DNA of 64,000 nt. Source: Osedax fenrisi. Taxonomy: Eukaryota > Annelida > Polychaeta > Sabellida > Siboglinidae. Shown one piece after another: positions 13,324 through 53,704 of this stretch; position 1 is the stretch's first letter, and each line of letters begins with the position of its first letter. The stretch spans positions 92,112,198-92,176,197 of the forward strand of contig OZ025240.1 in assembly GCA_964019155.1 (NCBI GenBank). Direction: 5' to 3'. A model generated the notes under the pieces. The model saw nothing but the letters and a program-made list of their open reading frames with translations, did no database searches and was not told the DNA's origin. A program made the translations under genes and the position numbers.

Positions 13324-14546
13324 ATGTATCGATATATCATTGTATCAAATAATGTTAATCATGTAAAAGTATCTTATAACATAATTAGATATAAATCAAA
13401 CACTTCAAAAAATATAGAAGAAATTAATAATATAGATGATGATTCTATTTCTAAAAATGAATTACGGAAGAAATACAGTAATGATATTGGATATAAGAAT
13501 AGAATGGCACAACCTACTTCGTACTTGCAGCGTTCATTCAGGGCACGTGGGGGAATATCAGTAACTGATAGATTAAGCCAATTATTACCCGAGGAAAATT
13601 CTGAAGAAAATAATAACAATTATTCCCAATTACAAAATAAAACATCACCTAAATTTAATGGATACTGTGATTATTCAAAAGCTCGTCCTTTTGAAGAAGG
13701 TGAATTAATACACGCAACATTTCAGAATAAAAAGTTACGTTATTGTTTAATATATATTATGATTTATAAGAAAATATTTGTAGTTGTAATTGTATTTAAA
13801 AATATATCAAGATATTATATTAATTTTATTAATGCTAAATAAAATTTACATTGTAACATTATTTTACATTTTCGTTATACTAAATAACTCGACGCATTTG
13901 AATATTTCCAACAATATTATTATAATTATATTTATAGTGATAATATATGTAGTTATATAGTTATATGTAGTATGTTATATAGTTATATGTAGTAAAATTA
14001 ATAATTATTATAACATCATATTCATTTATCTATTAAATAATAAATAATATTTATCATAGGCATGAACACATAAGAATTTTCCCTTTAAAATCTGGAACCG
14101 TAATCAAGAGATCCGATTGGTCAATCGATCATTCACAATTGATCGGTCGAAGCGAACACGAAAGATTCCTATTGGATGACACTACTAAATTGAAAATAAA
14201 GAGACCATCTCTAGCCGAATACACGCAACAATGGAGACGAGGCGTGGTGACCCCTTCCACTAAAGTTTATTCTCAATTGTCAAATAATAATAATGAATTC
14301 GAGTACATTTATCTATTATATGCTAATACTATTTAATTAACTACTAGAGGTAATACGGAATTGTTATTATTTAAAACAAAATTATAATGATATTATAATA
14401 TTATATTGTTATATATATATATATATATTGTATAAACCTCGTAAATATAAAATATATATTATATACGTTATATAAACAATATGTTTCCTTACATATTAAT
14501 ATTTTATACTAGGCAGTTTGATTAAGTTTATCTTATAATATATTCT

Positions 14547-14589
<43 letters not shown>

Positions 14590-16033
14590 GTTTAAAATAG
14601 TGTGCATTTCTAAGGTAGTGCTGAATGCGTTATGCAATAGTGGTTTAAAGAAAGGTGACAATGTACTGGACGCCGGCTCTGGTCAAGGAATGGTTGCCAT
14701 GACGATGTCCAAATATGGTTATTCGTTAATTTAATTATTCGAAAAAGATAAATTAATTATATTAAGAGATATATTATCAATTGATATCGAATTATATAAA
14801 ATATATAATTTTAGTAAATAATAAATTATATTAAAACTATAAATATTGCATTATAATATAATTGAATATAAACGTATGAATTTAAAAAAATATAAAGTAT
14901 ATTTGTTTAAAAAATAATATATTTACATAGTATAAATGTATCGTATATATCATATATTGGTATTGTTATTGTTATTTTTATTTGGTGGAGTCCTTTCATC
15001 TTGGAGTCCTTTCATCCAGGAACTTAGATAAAGTTTTTCACTTATAACCATATATGGCTCTACGGTCCCTTCGAAGCCGCTCTCATGTTAAGGCATCCGT
15101 GGTTGTAACGAAAGCAGATCATTTATGTATACACAATTATATAAAATCAGTTCTAAATAATATTTTAAGACCCTTTTATAAAATAAATTAATGGTCCAGA
15201 CGAGGCTCGAACCCGTGTCTTACTCCTTGTGTGTCTGACGCCTTAGCCACTGAGCCACACAGGCAGTGAATATATATATATATATATCTTAAATATATAC
15301 CAAATTATACTCGTGAATGATGTTTACAGTCGGAGAATCGGGTAGCGTGCGTAGCGTCGATATATCATCGGAACAAACCACGATAGCCGAGTCCAACTAC
15401 GACCGGTGGCGGCGGTCTTACGCCATATCTAGGGGGCAGCCGTGGCACGATAACGTCACGTTCACTACCCGAGATCTGGCCGCGTACGGAACTGATGAAG
15501 ACAGCTACGATTTAGTGCGTTCGCTATGTCACTAATGTTCACTGATGTCATGCGTTGTATTGCCAAGCATGATTTGTAGAATTATACACGCTGTTTAAAG
15601 TATGCTAGTGGCTTATTAAAAATAATACTATATCAATCAATACCTATGTGTTTATATATATAACATACAAATAACATATATAAACTAATATAACATTATA
15701 ATGGATTTTATGAATGCTATATCATTTATATATTATATTTTTAATTTACAATTAAAAATATTTTTTAATATATTAATTTATCAATAAATAAATAAAATTA
15801 ACCATGATCTGAACGCAAATAATATCATTCAATTGAGTTAGCCACTATATTTATATATATATATATATATATAATTATTTGATATTAATATTAATATTCT
15901 GTTTATAAATATATTTTATATATCATTGTTTAAGATTTACCTAGATCTACCGAATCCGTGCTCGGTGTTCGAAAACGCCGTGAAAATGCTTAAACCCGGA
16001 AAATGTATCATGGTGTATTCTCCGAGGTATAAC

Positions 16034-16073
<40 letters not shown>

Positions 16074-18255
16074 ACAAAAGTTCTATTGGCGGTTTTAAAT
16101 ATTATATATAAATCGAGATAAATAATATTATTCTAATGCAGGCACTAACAATAAACGATATATATTTATTGATCATAGATGAACAACGCCATACATCGGA
16201 CGTGCATATTTATCGTGCCTATACTTATTAATACGGCTTAGTATTCGTAATACAAACACCTGTATTAATACGAGCACTGATACGTCATTATAACTACCCG
16301 CATTTAATTATTATTATTTTAACACCGTCTAAATATGATATAGATATTAACAATGGTGTATAATTTATATATATATATATATATAGAAAGTATGAACATT
16401 AATAATGTTCATTCACTTAATAAGTATTTAGCTTAGCGTTGAATTTAAGCGTAGTAGTAATTACTAATGACTAAGGTGATTACTAATCATAAGGAAACGT
16501 GTTCCACTCATTCGGGCACCAATCAGCCTCGGTTATTAAGGTTCTTACCAGTATCCTTAGTATCCTTGGAATCCTTAGAAATAATATAAGTTTTATTTAT
16601 GCTTGCCATTGTGATATATACATTATGATGGATTAACAACTGATTATACAACTACCGGATACTATACTCAACCTGATAATCACCCACAACCCCCCCCACC
16701 CCCGGTGCCCCCGCCACAGTTCAACGCACGTGGAAAGTCTACTCAAACTGATCGCCGGTAGACGTTTGTTCATCAGCTACGAGGACACCTGGCTGGAGGG
16801 CGAGGCGAGATGGAACCTCGAGGATAAGTATCATCGCTGCAATACAGGTAATGGAGAGAGAGAAGAGAGAGAGTATGCGTGTAAACATTCGTGGTTATAT
16901 TATGGATATTATATTATGGATATTTGTTAAGTTGTTAAGAGATCGAGTGGGTGTTATATATAAGCTTTATTAGACTGGCAAGAACACTGACGACGTTCCA
17001 TGGATGCGTGTGGTACTGATAATGGCTACGACCGAAGTGACAATATCGTACCGGCTAATTCGGGATGCAAGTGCAGTCACACGCATCGCCCTAATTAGCC
17101 AGACGGTAAACATATTATGTAATAATTAGCGGTGAACTAAATATCGGACACATGGAAAGTTCCACACATAACAATATTTATATTGCGTTTAGCTCTTAGT
17201 TGTGTTAGATATGCGATTGAATATAATAAGGTAATACAGACTAGTATTAATATTTGTGCATGTATAGATGTCATTGAAGTTATCACTTTTAATTGTATTA
17301 GCGTGTATCATCGATATAGTGAGAAAGTGGATAATCAATTGAATGTAGTGTATGGCACTTTGCAATAGAGGTGCTGCAGTCCACTTTCTTTACATCGATG
17401 GCATGAATATATATATATATATATATATATGCTAATACCAGTGTTCCATAGGTTATTACCGCCTATGGTAATAACCGCGGTAATAACCGGTAATAACCTG
17501 TCCGGTAAAAACATGTTTTTACCATGGTAAAAACCTAGTGTTGTCTATATAATTAAATTTAATATTATCTATATTATATTAAACCTACTAGTGTCTATAT
17601 AATTTACAATTATATATTTATAGATTTTATATTTAATAGATAATATACAATTATAAAGTTAAATAATAATACATTAAAATCAATATTATAAGATTTTTTA
17701 TATTAAAAAAAAAACTTTATTAATTTTGACTCTATGTAAAGAAAACATTTTTAAAATAAATAAAATGATATTGAAATAAATGAGTAAATAAGTCAATATA
17801 TATATATATAAAATATTGAATATAATAATATATTTATTTTTGCATTAGTAAAAGGAAAGCCCATTCACACCAAATAAAGCGAGCGATTTTTCACCGATAT
17901 GCTCAGTAACGAAATCGTCGAGAAATAGTTAAATATTTAGAGATATCTCGAAATGATGAATAGTGATATTGTCACGATATATTGGTGATATATATAAATG
18001 ATGATATATTGGTGATATATCGGTAGGGGTGTAGCACAGAGAGAGAGAGAAAAATCCGTACGATATCGGTGAAAAATCGGCCAACTTTGTCGGTGTGACA
18101 GTGACTTAATATTGTAAAAAATAATATATATATTAGAATACATATATTACAATAGACTAATAATATTTTCATTGAGAAATTATTTGAATGTATTCATTAT
18201 TTGATTTTATACCATGATATTTAATTAAATATATTAAATATATCTATATATATTG

Positions 18256-18300
<45 letters not shown>

Positions 18301-18929
18301 ATATAGTAGATATATATATATATATAAATACTGAATAGAATATTTATTTTTATATATATGAAATTAAATATAGTTTTTACAAATATTTTTTACAATACTG
18401 TATAACTATTTAGTAATATTTTCATTGTGTAATTTTATGAATATATAACACAGTATGGTTTTATTTCATTTATAAAATATATCCAATTACATCAACTTGT
18501 TAATTTTACAATATAAGGGTGGCAGACCTCAAAATCCAGTTGGATTTAAAATAATAAATGTACTATAAATGGCATAATAAAGCAGACAAATGTTAACAAA
18601 TATTCAAATAAATCTTCTAGATTAATTAGCCATAACATTTATATATAAATGAATCAATATTACTTTAAATTTCAATATAATTTTTTTTAAAGGTATTATA
18701 TTTTATGAGTACTAGGTTTTTACCGGTAATTACCGGTTATTACCGGTTTTTACCGTAAATTAACATGGTAGAGATAGGTTTTTACCGGTTATTACCGGTT
18801 TTGCCCGGTAAAAACAGGTTTTTACCGAAAATAATGGAACCCTGGCTAATACAGAATAAATTATGTATATGTGTATGTATCATTAAGTGTTCATGAACTG
18901 CTCAGCTCTTATATGTATCATTGTGTTAG

Positions 18930-18987
<58 letters not shown>

Positions 18988-19428
18988 TATATATATATAT
19001 GTGCTGTATATAGATGATTTTGAAGTTACCATCTCTTGTACTTTTTTTATATATGAGTGAGTCACACGAAAGTGATTGTAATACAAGTAGATAATTTTAA
19101 TAAGCGTTATCGATTTAGAAATATAATTAAATTATGAAAGATTTAAATCTTTTTCGATCTCTACCATACGGGTAAATACTATTCTTGTACTAAATAGTTA
19201 ATCTTAAAGTACACTAACTACTTTAAATATATACCTAATTAGGTCTCTATTATTAAATCATACGAGATATATGAGATAATTTAATATAAAATCATAATAG
19301 ATAAAATATTATGTAATATATTTAAATAATATATATTGTAAAATGTATCTAACTATTAATTTGTAGATTGGTCTGTTAATAGCAGGCTCTCATTTCCATC
19401 AATTGATAATACTTTGACTGGTAAGTTC

Positions 19429-19467
<39 letters not shown>

Positions 19468-19956
19468 GTTTAAGATATAACTATTATTTTCTTCATTAAA
19501 AATAACATATATGTATTTGATTTTAAAAAAATGTATTTTGTATTTTTCAAAGTTATTAAATTAATCAAGTATTATAATTTATTTCAATATTACAGTCAAT
19601 ATTGCACGTATTCTTCCATCCTCATCGCTACACTTATTTTAATGTAACTCAATGTATAGAAACCATTTTAGAAGTTTATATTTATTAAATTAATGTAATA
19701 CCACACTCACACGCACACATATATATATATAGTAACAATTAACGATAAATAATATTAGATAAAACTATATCAATAATGTTCGTCGTTATCGTTGAAAGCT
19801 TTCGTGGCAAAGTTCCGGAAGATCTCTCCTCTAAGCGGAGAACTCGCCGTGAAACAAGAATCCGGCTACTGGTTCAACATCTGCGAGTCTAAGCCCAGCC
19901 TGTGGCGGAGGTTGTTCTCTAAAGGGGCGGAGACGGACCGGCAGATACGTTTGTAA
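13324..19956 (+). CDS. TRMT61B: tRNA (adenine-58-N1)-methyltransferase, mitochondrial type (TRMT61B homologue)
   Basis: Eight exons join without a phase conflict: 13324-13733, 14060-14264, 14615-14717, 15330-15514, 15935-16026, 16720-16847, 19367-19420 and 19799-19956, encoding 444 residues (human TRMT61B is about 477). The enzyme family uses S-adenosylmethionine to methylate N1 of adenosine 58 in tRNA; the B type acts in mitochondria. Visible family features, in order: PFEEGELI in the N-terminal domain, KRPSLAEYTQQWRRG, the SAM-binding motif VLDAGSGQG, the stretch ESNYDRWRRSY, the DLIYLDLPNPCSVFENA motif, LKPGKCIMVYSP, and near the C-terminus TAFVAKFRKISPLSG. The first 30 residues carry K/R/N but no acidic residue, fitting a mitochondrial targeting peptide; a later Met (MAQPTSYLQRSF) is an alternative start. 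Introns hold a SINE, a P-like mini-element and a 1.4-kb hAT-type element. Confidence 0.88.
14962..15267 (-). mobile_element. tRNA-derived SINE, copy 1 (intron 3 of TRMT61B)
   Basis: On the minus strand the element starts with a tRNA-like head. Its A box lies in GTGTGGCTCAGTGGCTAAGG, and its B box GGTTCGAGCC occurs within ACACGGGTTCGAGCCTCGTC. An unrelated body follows, including GGATGCCTTAACATGAGAG and ATATGGTTATAAGTG, and the copy ends in an AATAACA-type tail. The head alone would resemble a tRNA gene, but the same body follows in other copies (29,181; 41,361 on the minus strand; 50,336), so it is a SINE. Confidence 0.9.
17309..17400. mobile_element. 92-bp mini-element with CATCGATATA termini
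   Basis: The ends are inverted: CATCGATATAGTGAGAAAGTGG on the left against CCACTTTCTTTACATCGATG on the right. The flanks GCGTGTAT and GCATGAAT agree at 6 of 8 positions, a probable worn 8-bp target duplication. It is a short relative of the 478-bp element at 32,074-32,551, sharing AATTGAATGTAGTGTATGGC. It lies in TRMT61B intron 6. Confidence 0.75.
17439..18844. mobile_element. Non-autonomous hAT element (1,406 bp) in TRMT61B intron 6
   Basis: Left terminus CAGTGTTCCATAGG and right terminus AATGGAACCCTG form an imperfect terminal inverted repeat of the hAT form CAGNG. The element is flanked by a perfect 8-bp duplication GCTAATAC (17431-17438 and 18845-18852). Both subterminal regions are dense in the palindromic motif TTACCGGTAATAACC and its complement, a usual arrangement for transposase binding. 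The interior is AT-rich with long TA runs and no transposase frame. A block at about 17,870-18,110 with CGATATATTGGTGATATATC repeats may be a further insertion. Confidence 0.92.
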
Positions 19957-20149
19957 CACGTCGAACAGTGTGATTATATTATAATGCAATATTTATAGTT
20001 TTAATCTGATTTATTATTTACTAAAATTATATATTTTATATAATTCGATATCGATATAATATATCTCTTGATTTGATAAAATAATTAATTTCGTTATTTA
20101 AAACTGATATAAGATTGATAGTATACAGTTGCTATATTTACTGATATGG

Positions 20150-20300
20150 TTGATAATTTATTTTAGCAAATACATAGTCGAAATATCTAATCGAAAGTAT
20201 AAAGTATAACTTTTCGCTAACGATACATACGTAATAGAAATAAACAAAAAATAATACGAAATTAAAACGTTTTACGGTTACCGTAAATTATGGTGTGTTT
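20150..20300 (-). mobile_element. LINE-type 3' end remnant downstream of TRMT61B
   Basis: This 150-bp segment shares long near-identical stretches with 49,685-49,870, for example AGCAAATACATAGTC, GAAAGTATAAAGTATAA and ATAATACGAAATTAAAACG. The other copy carries a TTGATTGATTGATACTTTATTT edge, which on the minus strand reads as AATAAA followed by an ATCA-type tail, as seen at the 3' ends of CR1/Jockey elements. The assignment to a LINE is an inference. Confidence 0.5.
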
Positions 20301-20932
20301 ATAATTATTTGTGAGTAATACGAGGTTATGAATGTTATTATTAAATTTGTAAATATTATTTCATATTGTTATACGTGACAACGGATTCCTGTTTATTCAC
20401 GAACTTACAAGTTTAAGTTATAAAGTTTATTTCAATAGTAATCCATTCTTAATTAAGCATGTATTAGTCCTACAGTATTACTTTATAACACTAAAGTTGT
20501 ATCTAATTTACGAGGTTTAACATGATATTTATTGCATACCCTTTCTTCACTATTTGCAACATAAATACAAATTTTATATTATTTATAATCGTTTACAGTT
20601 AATATTTAAATTACTGAAAATCCATATTAATCTAAATCTACTAACAGACACATATAATCTTTGCCTATAATACAAAATTAAATTTTGTATAATGATAACA
20701 ATTTATCCTGAAGATTCATAACAAGACTATATTAAATAAGATGTTCTAAGTTCATAATATGTATATGTATACTATTACATTTTTTACTCGAGTAACTAAA
20801 TTATTGAAATATCAATGCCGCATATTTTACAACCATTTGATATTTAAATGCATCGAATATCTTTACTCATATACAAAACTCTCGCTATCATATTACTGAA
20901 GTGATTTTAGCGATTATATATTAAACGTACAG

Positions 20933-20965
<33 letters not shown>

Positions 20966-21656
20966 ACTTATGTATATAATATATACTCTATATAGTAAAA
21001 TGCCTCATAGGTATTACATAAGTATTTCCATATATATAATTAACCTGGATGAAAATATTTTATAATGTGTATTTATTTTTTTGTAAATTCTACAAGAGTA
21101 TTTTTTATTGTCTTTCTAAATTCTTACAAATTATCAAATAAATATTTCATTCAATTTCATACAATGCCTAAATTTAATCAAATAAATGAAATGAAATTTA
21201 AATATCCATAAAATAAAAAGTATGCATTCGATAGACATTACCTTATCTCGCTTGCACTATATGCAGTCACATGGATAGTTTATATTTATAACTATGTAAA
21301 ATAATCAATAAAAATTAATATAAATAAATTAATAATATTAATTAAATTAATATAAATATAAAATATATATAACATAAATATTGATATTCAATGTAGAAAT
21401 ATAATAAATGTAATGTTTTAAATGATACAAGCGATGGTGATATACCACTACCCTAGTGATCTACATCTTACCCACCCGTTCTATAGTTCCTCTGACATAA
21501 TACATGCTAGTATACTTGTACACGAGTTCATTAAGTTTGTTCATTAACAAAGTGCACTTCACTTTAACGAACTTTTACTAATGCCACTTCATATCGATAC
21601 TATCATACGATATACTATAACTATTGAATACGTGGTGTACACTCGTACCTAATAAT
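20301..21656. other. AT-rich intergenic DNA between the two methyltransferase genes
   Basis: No exon recognised on either strand. A TA run occurs at 20,936-20,962. The TRMT6 promoter and any TRMT61B polyadenylation site should lie between 19,957 and 22,028, but I see no decisive element. Confidence 0.5.
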
Positions 21657-21983
21657 CATAGAGCTAGAGAGAAATAGAGTAGTAAACAAGGTATCTGACA
21701 TGCGGAAAGCATCACTCCGCAAAATGGCGGATTTGACTTATTTGATTTTTTATTGTGTAGCCAGAATTAAATCATTACTACCATTATAAAGAGGATAAAA
21801 AAGTAATATAGGTTTCCTATTTTACTTTTTTGATATAATTAACAATAAAAAAGTTATGATCAAAAGAATATTATATTTTAATATTTGGTCATCCCAAGAT
21901 GGCTGATTTTTTATTTCCGCTTTCCGCATCGGCTTACGTTGCCAGGCATTAAGTATTACCGCTCTATTTCTCTCTATGCTATG
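21657..21983. mobile_element. MITE with CTAGAGAGAAATAGAG inverted ends
   Basis: The left end is CATAGAGCTAGAGAGAAATA and the right end is CTCTATTTCTCTCTATG, forming an inverted repeat around a 300-bp AT-rich core. Related short foldbacks occur at 54,248-54,302 and 55,653-55,698. The element ends about 45 bp before the first TRMT6 exon, so it forms part of that gene's upstream region. I could not define a target duplication. Confidence 0.65.
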
Positions 21984-22028
21984 TACCCACACTGATGGTA
22001 CCTATTACACACAGCCGACAGTGATCGC

Positions 22029-49334
<27,306 letters not shown>

Positions 49335-49364
49335 AACACGTAGCCTAGTAGCTATCGTAGTAAT

Positions 49365-49570
49365 CATTAGTCATCGGGTGAGTCATCTTATATTACTCAT
49401 TAGCGAGGTTAGAAAGTAGCCTAGCTATCGTAGTAATCATTAAGCAGAAGTGATTCATCGTAGAGTAGACATTAGCGATGTTAGAACATGGCCTAGCTAT
49501 AATAGATTAGCATTAAGCAGAGGTGATTCATCGTATATTACTCATTAGCGAGGTTAAAACATAGCTATAT
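49365..49570. repeat. About 70-bp repeats after the TRMT6 stop
   Basis: Three diverged copies of a unit containing TAGCTATCGTAGTAATCATT, GTGATTCATCGTA and ATTAGCGAGGTTAGAAC follow the proposed TRMT6 stop and would lie in its 3' untranslated region. Confidence 0.75.
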
Positions 49571-49674
49571 TAACACAAACAGGCTTATGAATATCGTTGT
49601 ACAACTGTTAAAATAGAATAGAACAAATTCAACGAGTTCTAAATTAGTATAGTTTTCATTAGATGTTTTGGTTG

Positions 49675-49880
49675 ATTGATTGATACTTTATTTAAGCAAA
49701 TACATAGTCCGAAAGTATAAAGTATAATATGAAAGTATAAAGTATAATGTATAAATATTTACTAACGATAGCATACGTTATAGAAACAAACAAAGAATAA
49801 TACGAAATTAAAACGTTAAACAGTACCGTACAAATAAACGAAAAATTATCGTAAATAGAATAAAATACACTATTTTGTAA
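49675..49880 (-). mobile_element. LINE-type 3' end remnant downstream of TRMT6
   Basis: The left edge TTGATTGATTGATACTTTATTT reads on the minus strand as AATAAAGTATCAATCAATCAA, typical of CR1/Jockey 3' ends. The body shares AGCAAATACATAGTC and ATAATACGAAATTAAAACG with 20,150-20,300. Confidence 0.6.
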
Positions 49881-50335
49881 GTGGTATAGAAATATTCAAT
49901 TTCTCCTTTAACTTTATAGAATTCTTCTCATTTGTACCCAGTAATATTACGAGTAATGTTATTTGGTTACATCATTTTCATAAATTTTGTAACTTCAAAT
50001 TAGGACAAGTCATATTTTCTTCGTCGAAGCTGATAGATACTAATTTCGCTAATATTTAGTGTTATGGTTAAGTCAGGCGTAAAAACTTTGAGTTGTTCAC
50101 TAACGAAGAAATATACCCAATTACTCTGTAATCAATCATCGTATAAGATAAACTACTGAATATTATACTTACACACAATAGTATACAGTATCAGAATATG
50201 AACCCCTCTATATACCCATTATCATTTGATGTATAGAGCCAACATCTTCCTGTACTTATCACTATACTATGCAATGTTTACTTATATTCTATGAGATTTG
50301 ATGAATAAGAGGTGATGTATTAATGATTATTGTAA

Positions 50336-50620
50336 CTGCCCGTGTGGCTCAGTGGATAAGGTGTCAGACATGTGAACAGTAGGACACGGGTTCGAGCCCT
50401 GTCCGGACCATTACATTAGGACTTAAAATATTATTTAGAATTGATCTTATATAATTATGTATACAAAATGATCGGCTCTCGATAAAACCATGGATGCCTT
50501 GACACGAGAGCGGCTTCGAAGGGATATTAAACCATATATGGTTATAAGTGAAAACTCCATCTAAGTTACTGAATAGTATGAAAGGACTCGACAAAATAAC
50601 AATAATAATAACAATAATTA
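50336..50620 (+). mobile_element. tRNA-derived SINE, copy 4
   Basis: The head GTGTGGCTCAGTGGATAAGG, with B box GGTTCGAGCC, is followed by the family body (GGATGCCTTGACACGAGAGC, ATATGGTTATAAGTGAAAAC) and an ACAATAATAATAACAATAAT tail. This is the best-preserved head of the four copies. Confidence 0.92.
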
Positions 50621-51034
50621 TATATATCCACTTATTCACTACCTACTTTTATATTACAAATTAATATATACGTGAATAATTAGTAGTGCTAATGGTTAAT
50701 TATTCACGTAATATTCATCACCTAGCTAATGTCATGTGAACCCCTTTTCAGTATTCATTCTGCAGATGAAGATAGTTCTACCTTGCAAAGAAATTAAACT
50801 GTAAATAAATGAAATCAATTGTCTTACTTTTTTAATTTACTATATATTATTAATAATGTATGTGTTATAAAAAACTATATATATATATATGTATATTATA
50901 TATAACCTACATATTTTATGTTTTATAATTACTTTATATACTAGCTGTAAAATTTTACTTAGTTATATAGCATAATGCGTGCACGAATTGAGAGATAGTT
51001 TATTCTATAAATAATGTCGATAATAGTAATATTT

Positions 51035-51160
51035 ATTAATTTATTTATTAATACAAATTCTGAAGGTGGTAATACAAGCGCAGTGATTCCGTATGCCTCT
51101 TTCATCCGATATCTATACAGCAGATGCCTATACATCAACGGTTAACTTACATTTCTGTAG
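51035..51160. other. Possible orphan exon or GC-richer fragment
   Basis: A short patch (GAAGGTGGTAATACAAGCGC onwards) is GC-richer than its surroundings and open on the plus strand, with AG before and GT after (51064-51147). It could encode NTSAVIPYASFIRYLYS. No partner exon was found, so this is listed only as a patch worth noting. Confidence 0.2.
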
Positions 51161-51496
51161 ATTTTTATACGATGCCATTCTGTAACGGTTGAATTCAATT
51201 AAAAGTAAGAACGTTCATTTTGAATATATAAATAAAATTATATTATAATATATTTAGATAATTAAAAATACTTTCAATTTAATTGTCGCGCACATATATA
51301 TATAGAATTTAAAATTGTTTTCTTTATCAATAACTTTACATGGATATATAGGGTTGTATTAGGAACATAAATTATATTTATAATAATCCCAATTCTGCAT
51401 ATATGGCTTTCTGTTAACCAGCTGTACTACAAGTGTAAGCCATATCTATACTACAGCTAACTGTATAGCCTATATAAGCTATACTATATACTATAT

Positions 51497-51712
51497 AATT
51501 ATGTATAAATAAATGATTGGCTCTCGTTAAAACCAACGATCCATTAACATGTTATTAAATTGTTATTTTTTATTTAGTGAATCTTTTCATCCCATCCAGG
51601 GATTATATGAAGTCATACTCATGCATGAGAGCGGCTTTGAAGGGACATTAGAATCATATGGTTACAAGTGAAAACTTCATATAATTCCGGGAAGTTAAAG
51701 GACTACCGAATT
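51497..51712. mobile_element. Fold-back SINE fragment
   Basis: A forward SINE piece (AATAAATGATTGGCTCTCGTT) is followed by a reverse SINE tail (TTATTTAGTGAATCTTTTC, CCATCCAGGG) and then a forward body (CATGAGAGCGGCTTTGAAGG, ATATGGTTACAAGTGAAAAC). It is either a rearranged copy or two insertions in opposite orientation. Confidence 0.75.
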
Positions 51713-52658
51713 AAAATACCGATTTAAATATATAGATATATATAGCTTCTTCACTGTACACCACTAACTCTTTCATCAACTTTACTGCATTATCCGTCTA
51801 CTTACTAGCGTTGAATACATTGACAAATAGAAACTACATTTATGCATCCGTCAATACCATCAGACCACTTGCACTAATCATTTGCAATGGTCAATCTCTC
51901 TCCCTGATTAAGTCGACCGACTTATTCTAGATCTAATTAAAAAATATTTCCTAATTCTTCCCTTTATAATATACTGTATAATGAATAGGTACTATAGCGT
52001 AGATTTATAGTTTACCTTCGATTTATAGTCAAATACTAGACATCTAGTAGGGAGATTAATGAATAGCGAATATGTGAATAATATTTAAACTATTCGGATT
52101 AACGAATAGGTTAGCAATAAACAATCGTATCTCTGATGATAACGTAAATATGCTATTGTTGTTATATAATAATTGCATAGAAAAATTGTCATGAGTTATA
52201 ATTAATAAAATGTTATAGAAATTACCTATTTTTTTCTCTAATTATTTGAATACTTAATTAATTTAAATAACGAATTTATAAAAAGTTAATACTGAAATAG
52301 AAAAACTATTCATTTACATAATCCTAATAGTAGGTTTTTATTTACAAATGGTAGTCAATAAATAAAATAAAATGTAAAGAATTAATTTATATATATATAT
52401 ATATTAATCAACCATTTAATATCTAAAACTAATCTATATAAATCTAAATATTATTTATTATAAATTGTGCACTCGATTTATATCGTTCTGGTAGTTTATA
52501 GATATATCATCTCGTACATGAGATATATGTTTATCTCGATCACGTGATGCTAAACGTATATCACATGATTGTCACGTGATCTATAAACTAATTCCAGCTG
52601 TAACCACACCAGTACAACACGTGTGTATGTGAACAGACTCTATGTGTATAGCCTATAA

Positions 52659-52873
52659 CAGTGCCTTTTTAAGGATTTGAAAGTTGGGGTGGCAGTAATT
52701 CCAATAATTGATTGTAAACAAATTATATATGAAAAACATCCACTGATTAATACTAGAGAAATAGGACTATGAAAAGTTATTTGGAAAAAATCTGATATTG
52801 TGAGCAAAAGTTGGCGGAAGGCAACAAAGAGTATAGGTGGAATTTGCCCACAAAAAACCTTCAAAAGGCACTG
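52659..52873. mobile_element. hAT-type MITE with CAGTGCCTTTT termini
   Basis: This 215-bp element starts CAGTGCCTTTTTAAGG and ends CCTTCAAAAGGCACTG. The flanks GCCTATAA and GTTTATAG match at 5 of 8 positions, with transitions at the others, a probable decayed 8-bp duplication. The leucine-rich minus-strand frame across it is not gene-like. Confidence 0.78.
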
Positions 52874-52894
52874 GTTTATAGGCTAACCTGTATA

Positions 52895-53165
52895 GAAATT
52901 AAGTCCCTCACGCGCGTCACTCGAATATCAGAGATTGTTCGTCAGAATTCCGCGATTCCGGTTGAATGCAAGCGATGTCGAGCAAGTCAGCCACGTAATG
53001 GGTAGTCGGTGTAAGGTTACTGAGAGAATCGGCCGCGCAGGCGAGATTAGCCGCGGGATGGGAACTATTCTCCCCGGCCAACTCGAGGAGACGGCGCTTT
53101 CCGCTAGAAATAGCCGCGGAAGAGTGGTTTGTCGGCTGGTTAGCTAGGTACCTCGATTTCAAGAT
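52895..53165. other. GC- and CpG-rich patch of unknown nature
   Basis: About 270 bp with many CG dinucleotides (CACGCGCGTCACTCG, GGCCGCGCAGGCG, CCGCGGGATGGG) in an otherwise AT-rich region. Both strands are open for 70-80 residues here, which follows from the lack of AT rather than from coding. It may be a CpG promoter, an RNA gene fragment or horizontally acquired DNA. I do not recognise rRNA, tRNA or snRNA sequence in it. Confidence 0.6.
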
Positions 53166-53704
53166 AACTCCGCTTTCTATAATCGTGGGTAGGGTTATTC
53201 GTTACTGACATTTGTGTATGACTAATATGTATAAATTACTAATATATATATATATATAATATTTAATTGTTTAAAGATTATGATTATGAAATCGGTTAAA
53301 TATATTTGGTTGGAATACAATATAGGTAGTCAATAGATGAATGGGCTTTATTTAAATAATATATAAATTATATATATAAAATAAATATATATATTATTAG
53401 CATCTCTGATTAAAGATACGTGTTATAAATTATCGAATCAGTCAAAAAAGATTTAAATAGCGACAAAATGTGACGTTAAAATAGTTTAATATTTTAGTAG
53501 GGGGAATAATTGGACAATAAAATACCCCATATTGAAAATGTGAAAGTTATATATCGTGGCAAAATAGAAAATTAGTCTTTTAGAATACAAGCCTATAATT
53601 GAGATTAAAATAGTGAAAGTCAATAACGAAATAGGCAATTAGGTATGTAAATTAGGATAAAATAACTGGTTAAACTGTCAAATTATGACTGGTGATATAG
53701 AGTA

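Noticed and set aside
50336..50412. tRNA gene with intact A and B boxes
   Set aside because: The same head with the same non-tRNA body recurs at 14,962, 29,181 and 41,361, so it is the head of a SINE.
52917..53162. Opposing 70-80-residue frames in the GC-rich patch
   Set aside because: Both strands are open because the patch is GC-rich; no splice borders or family motif favours either.
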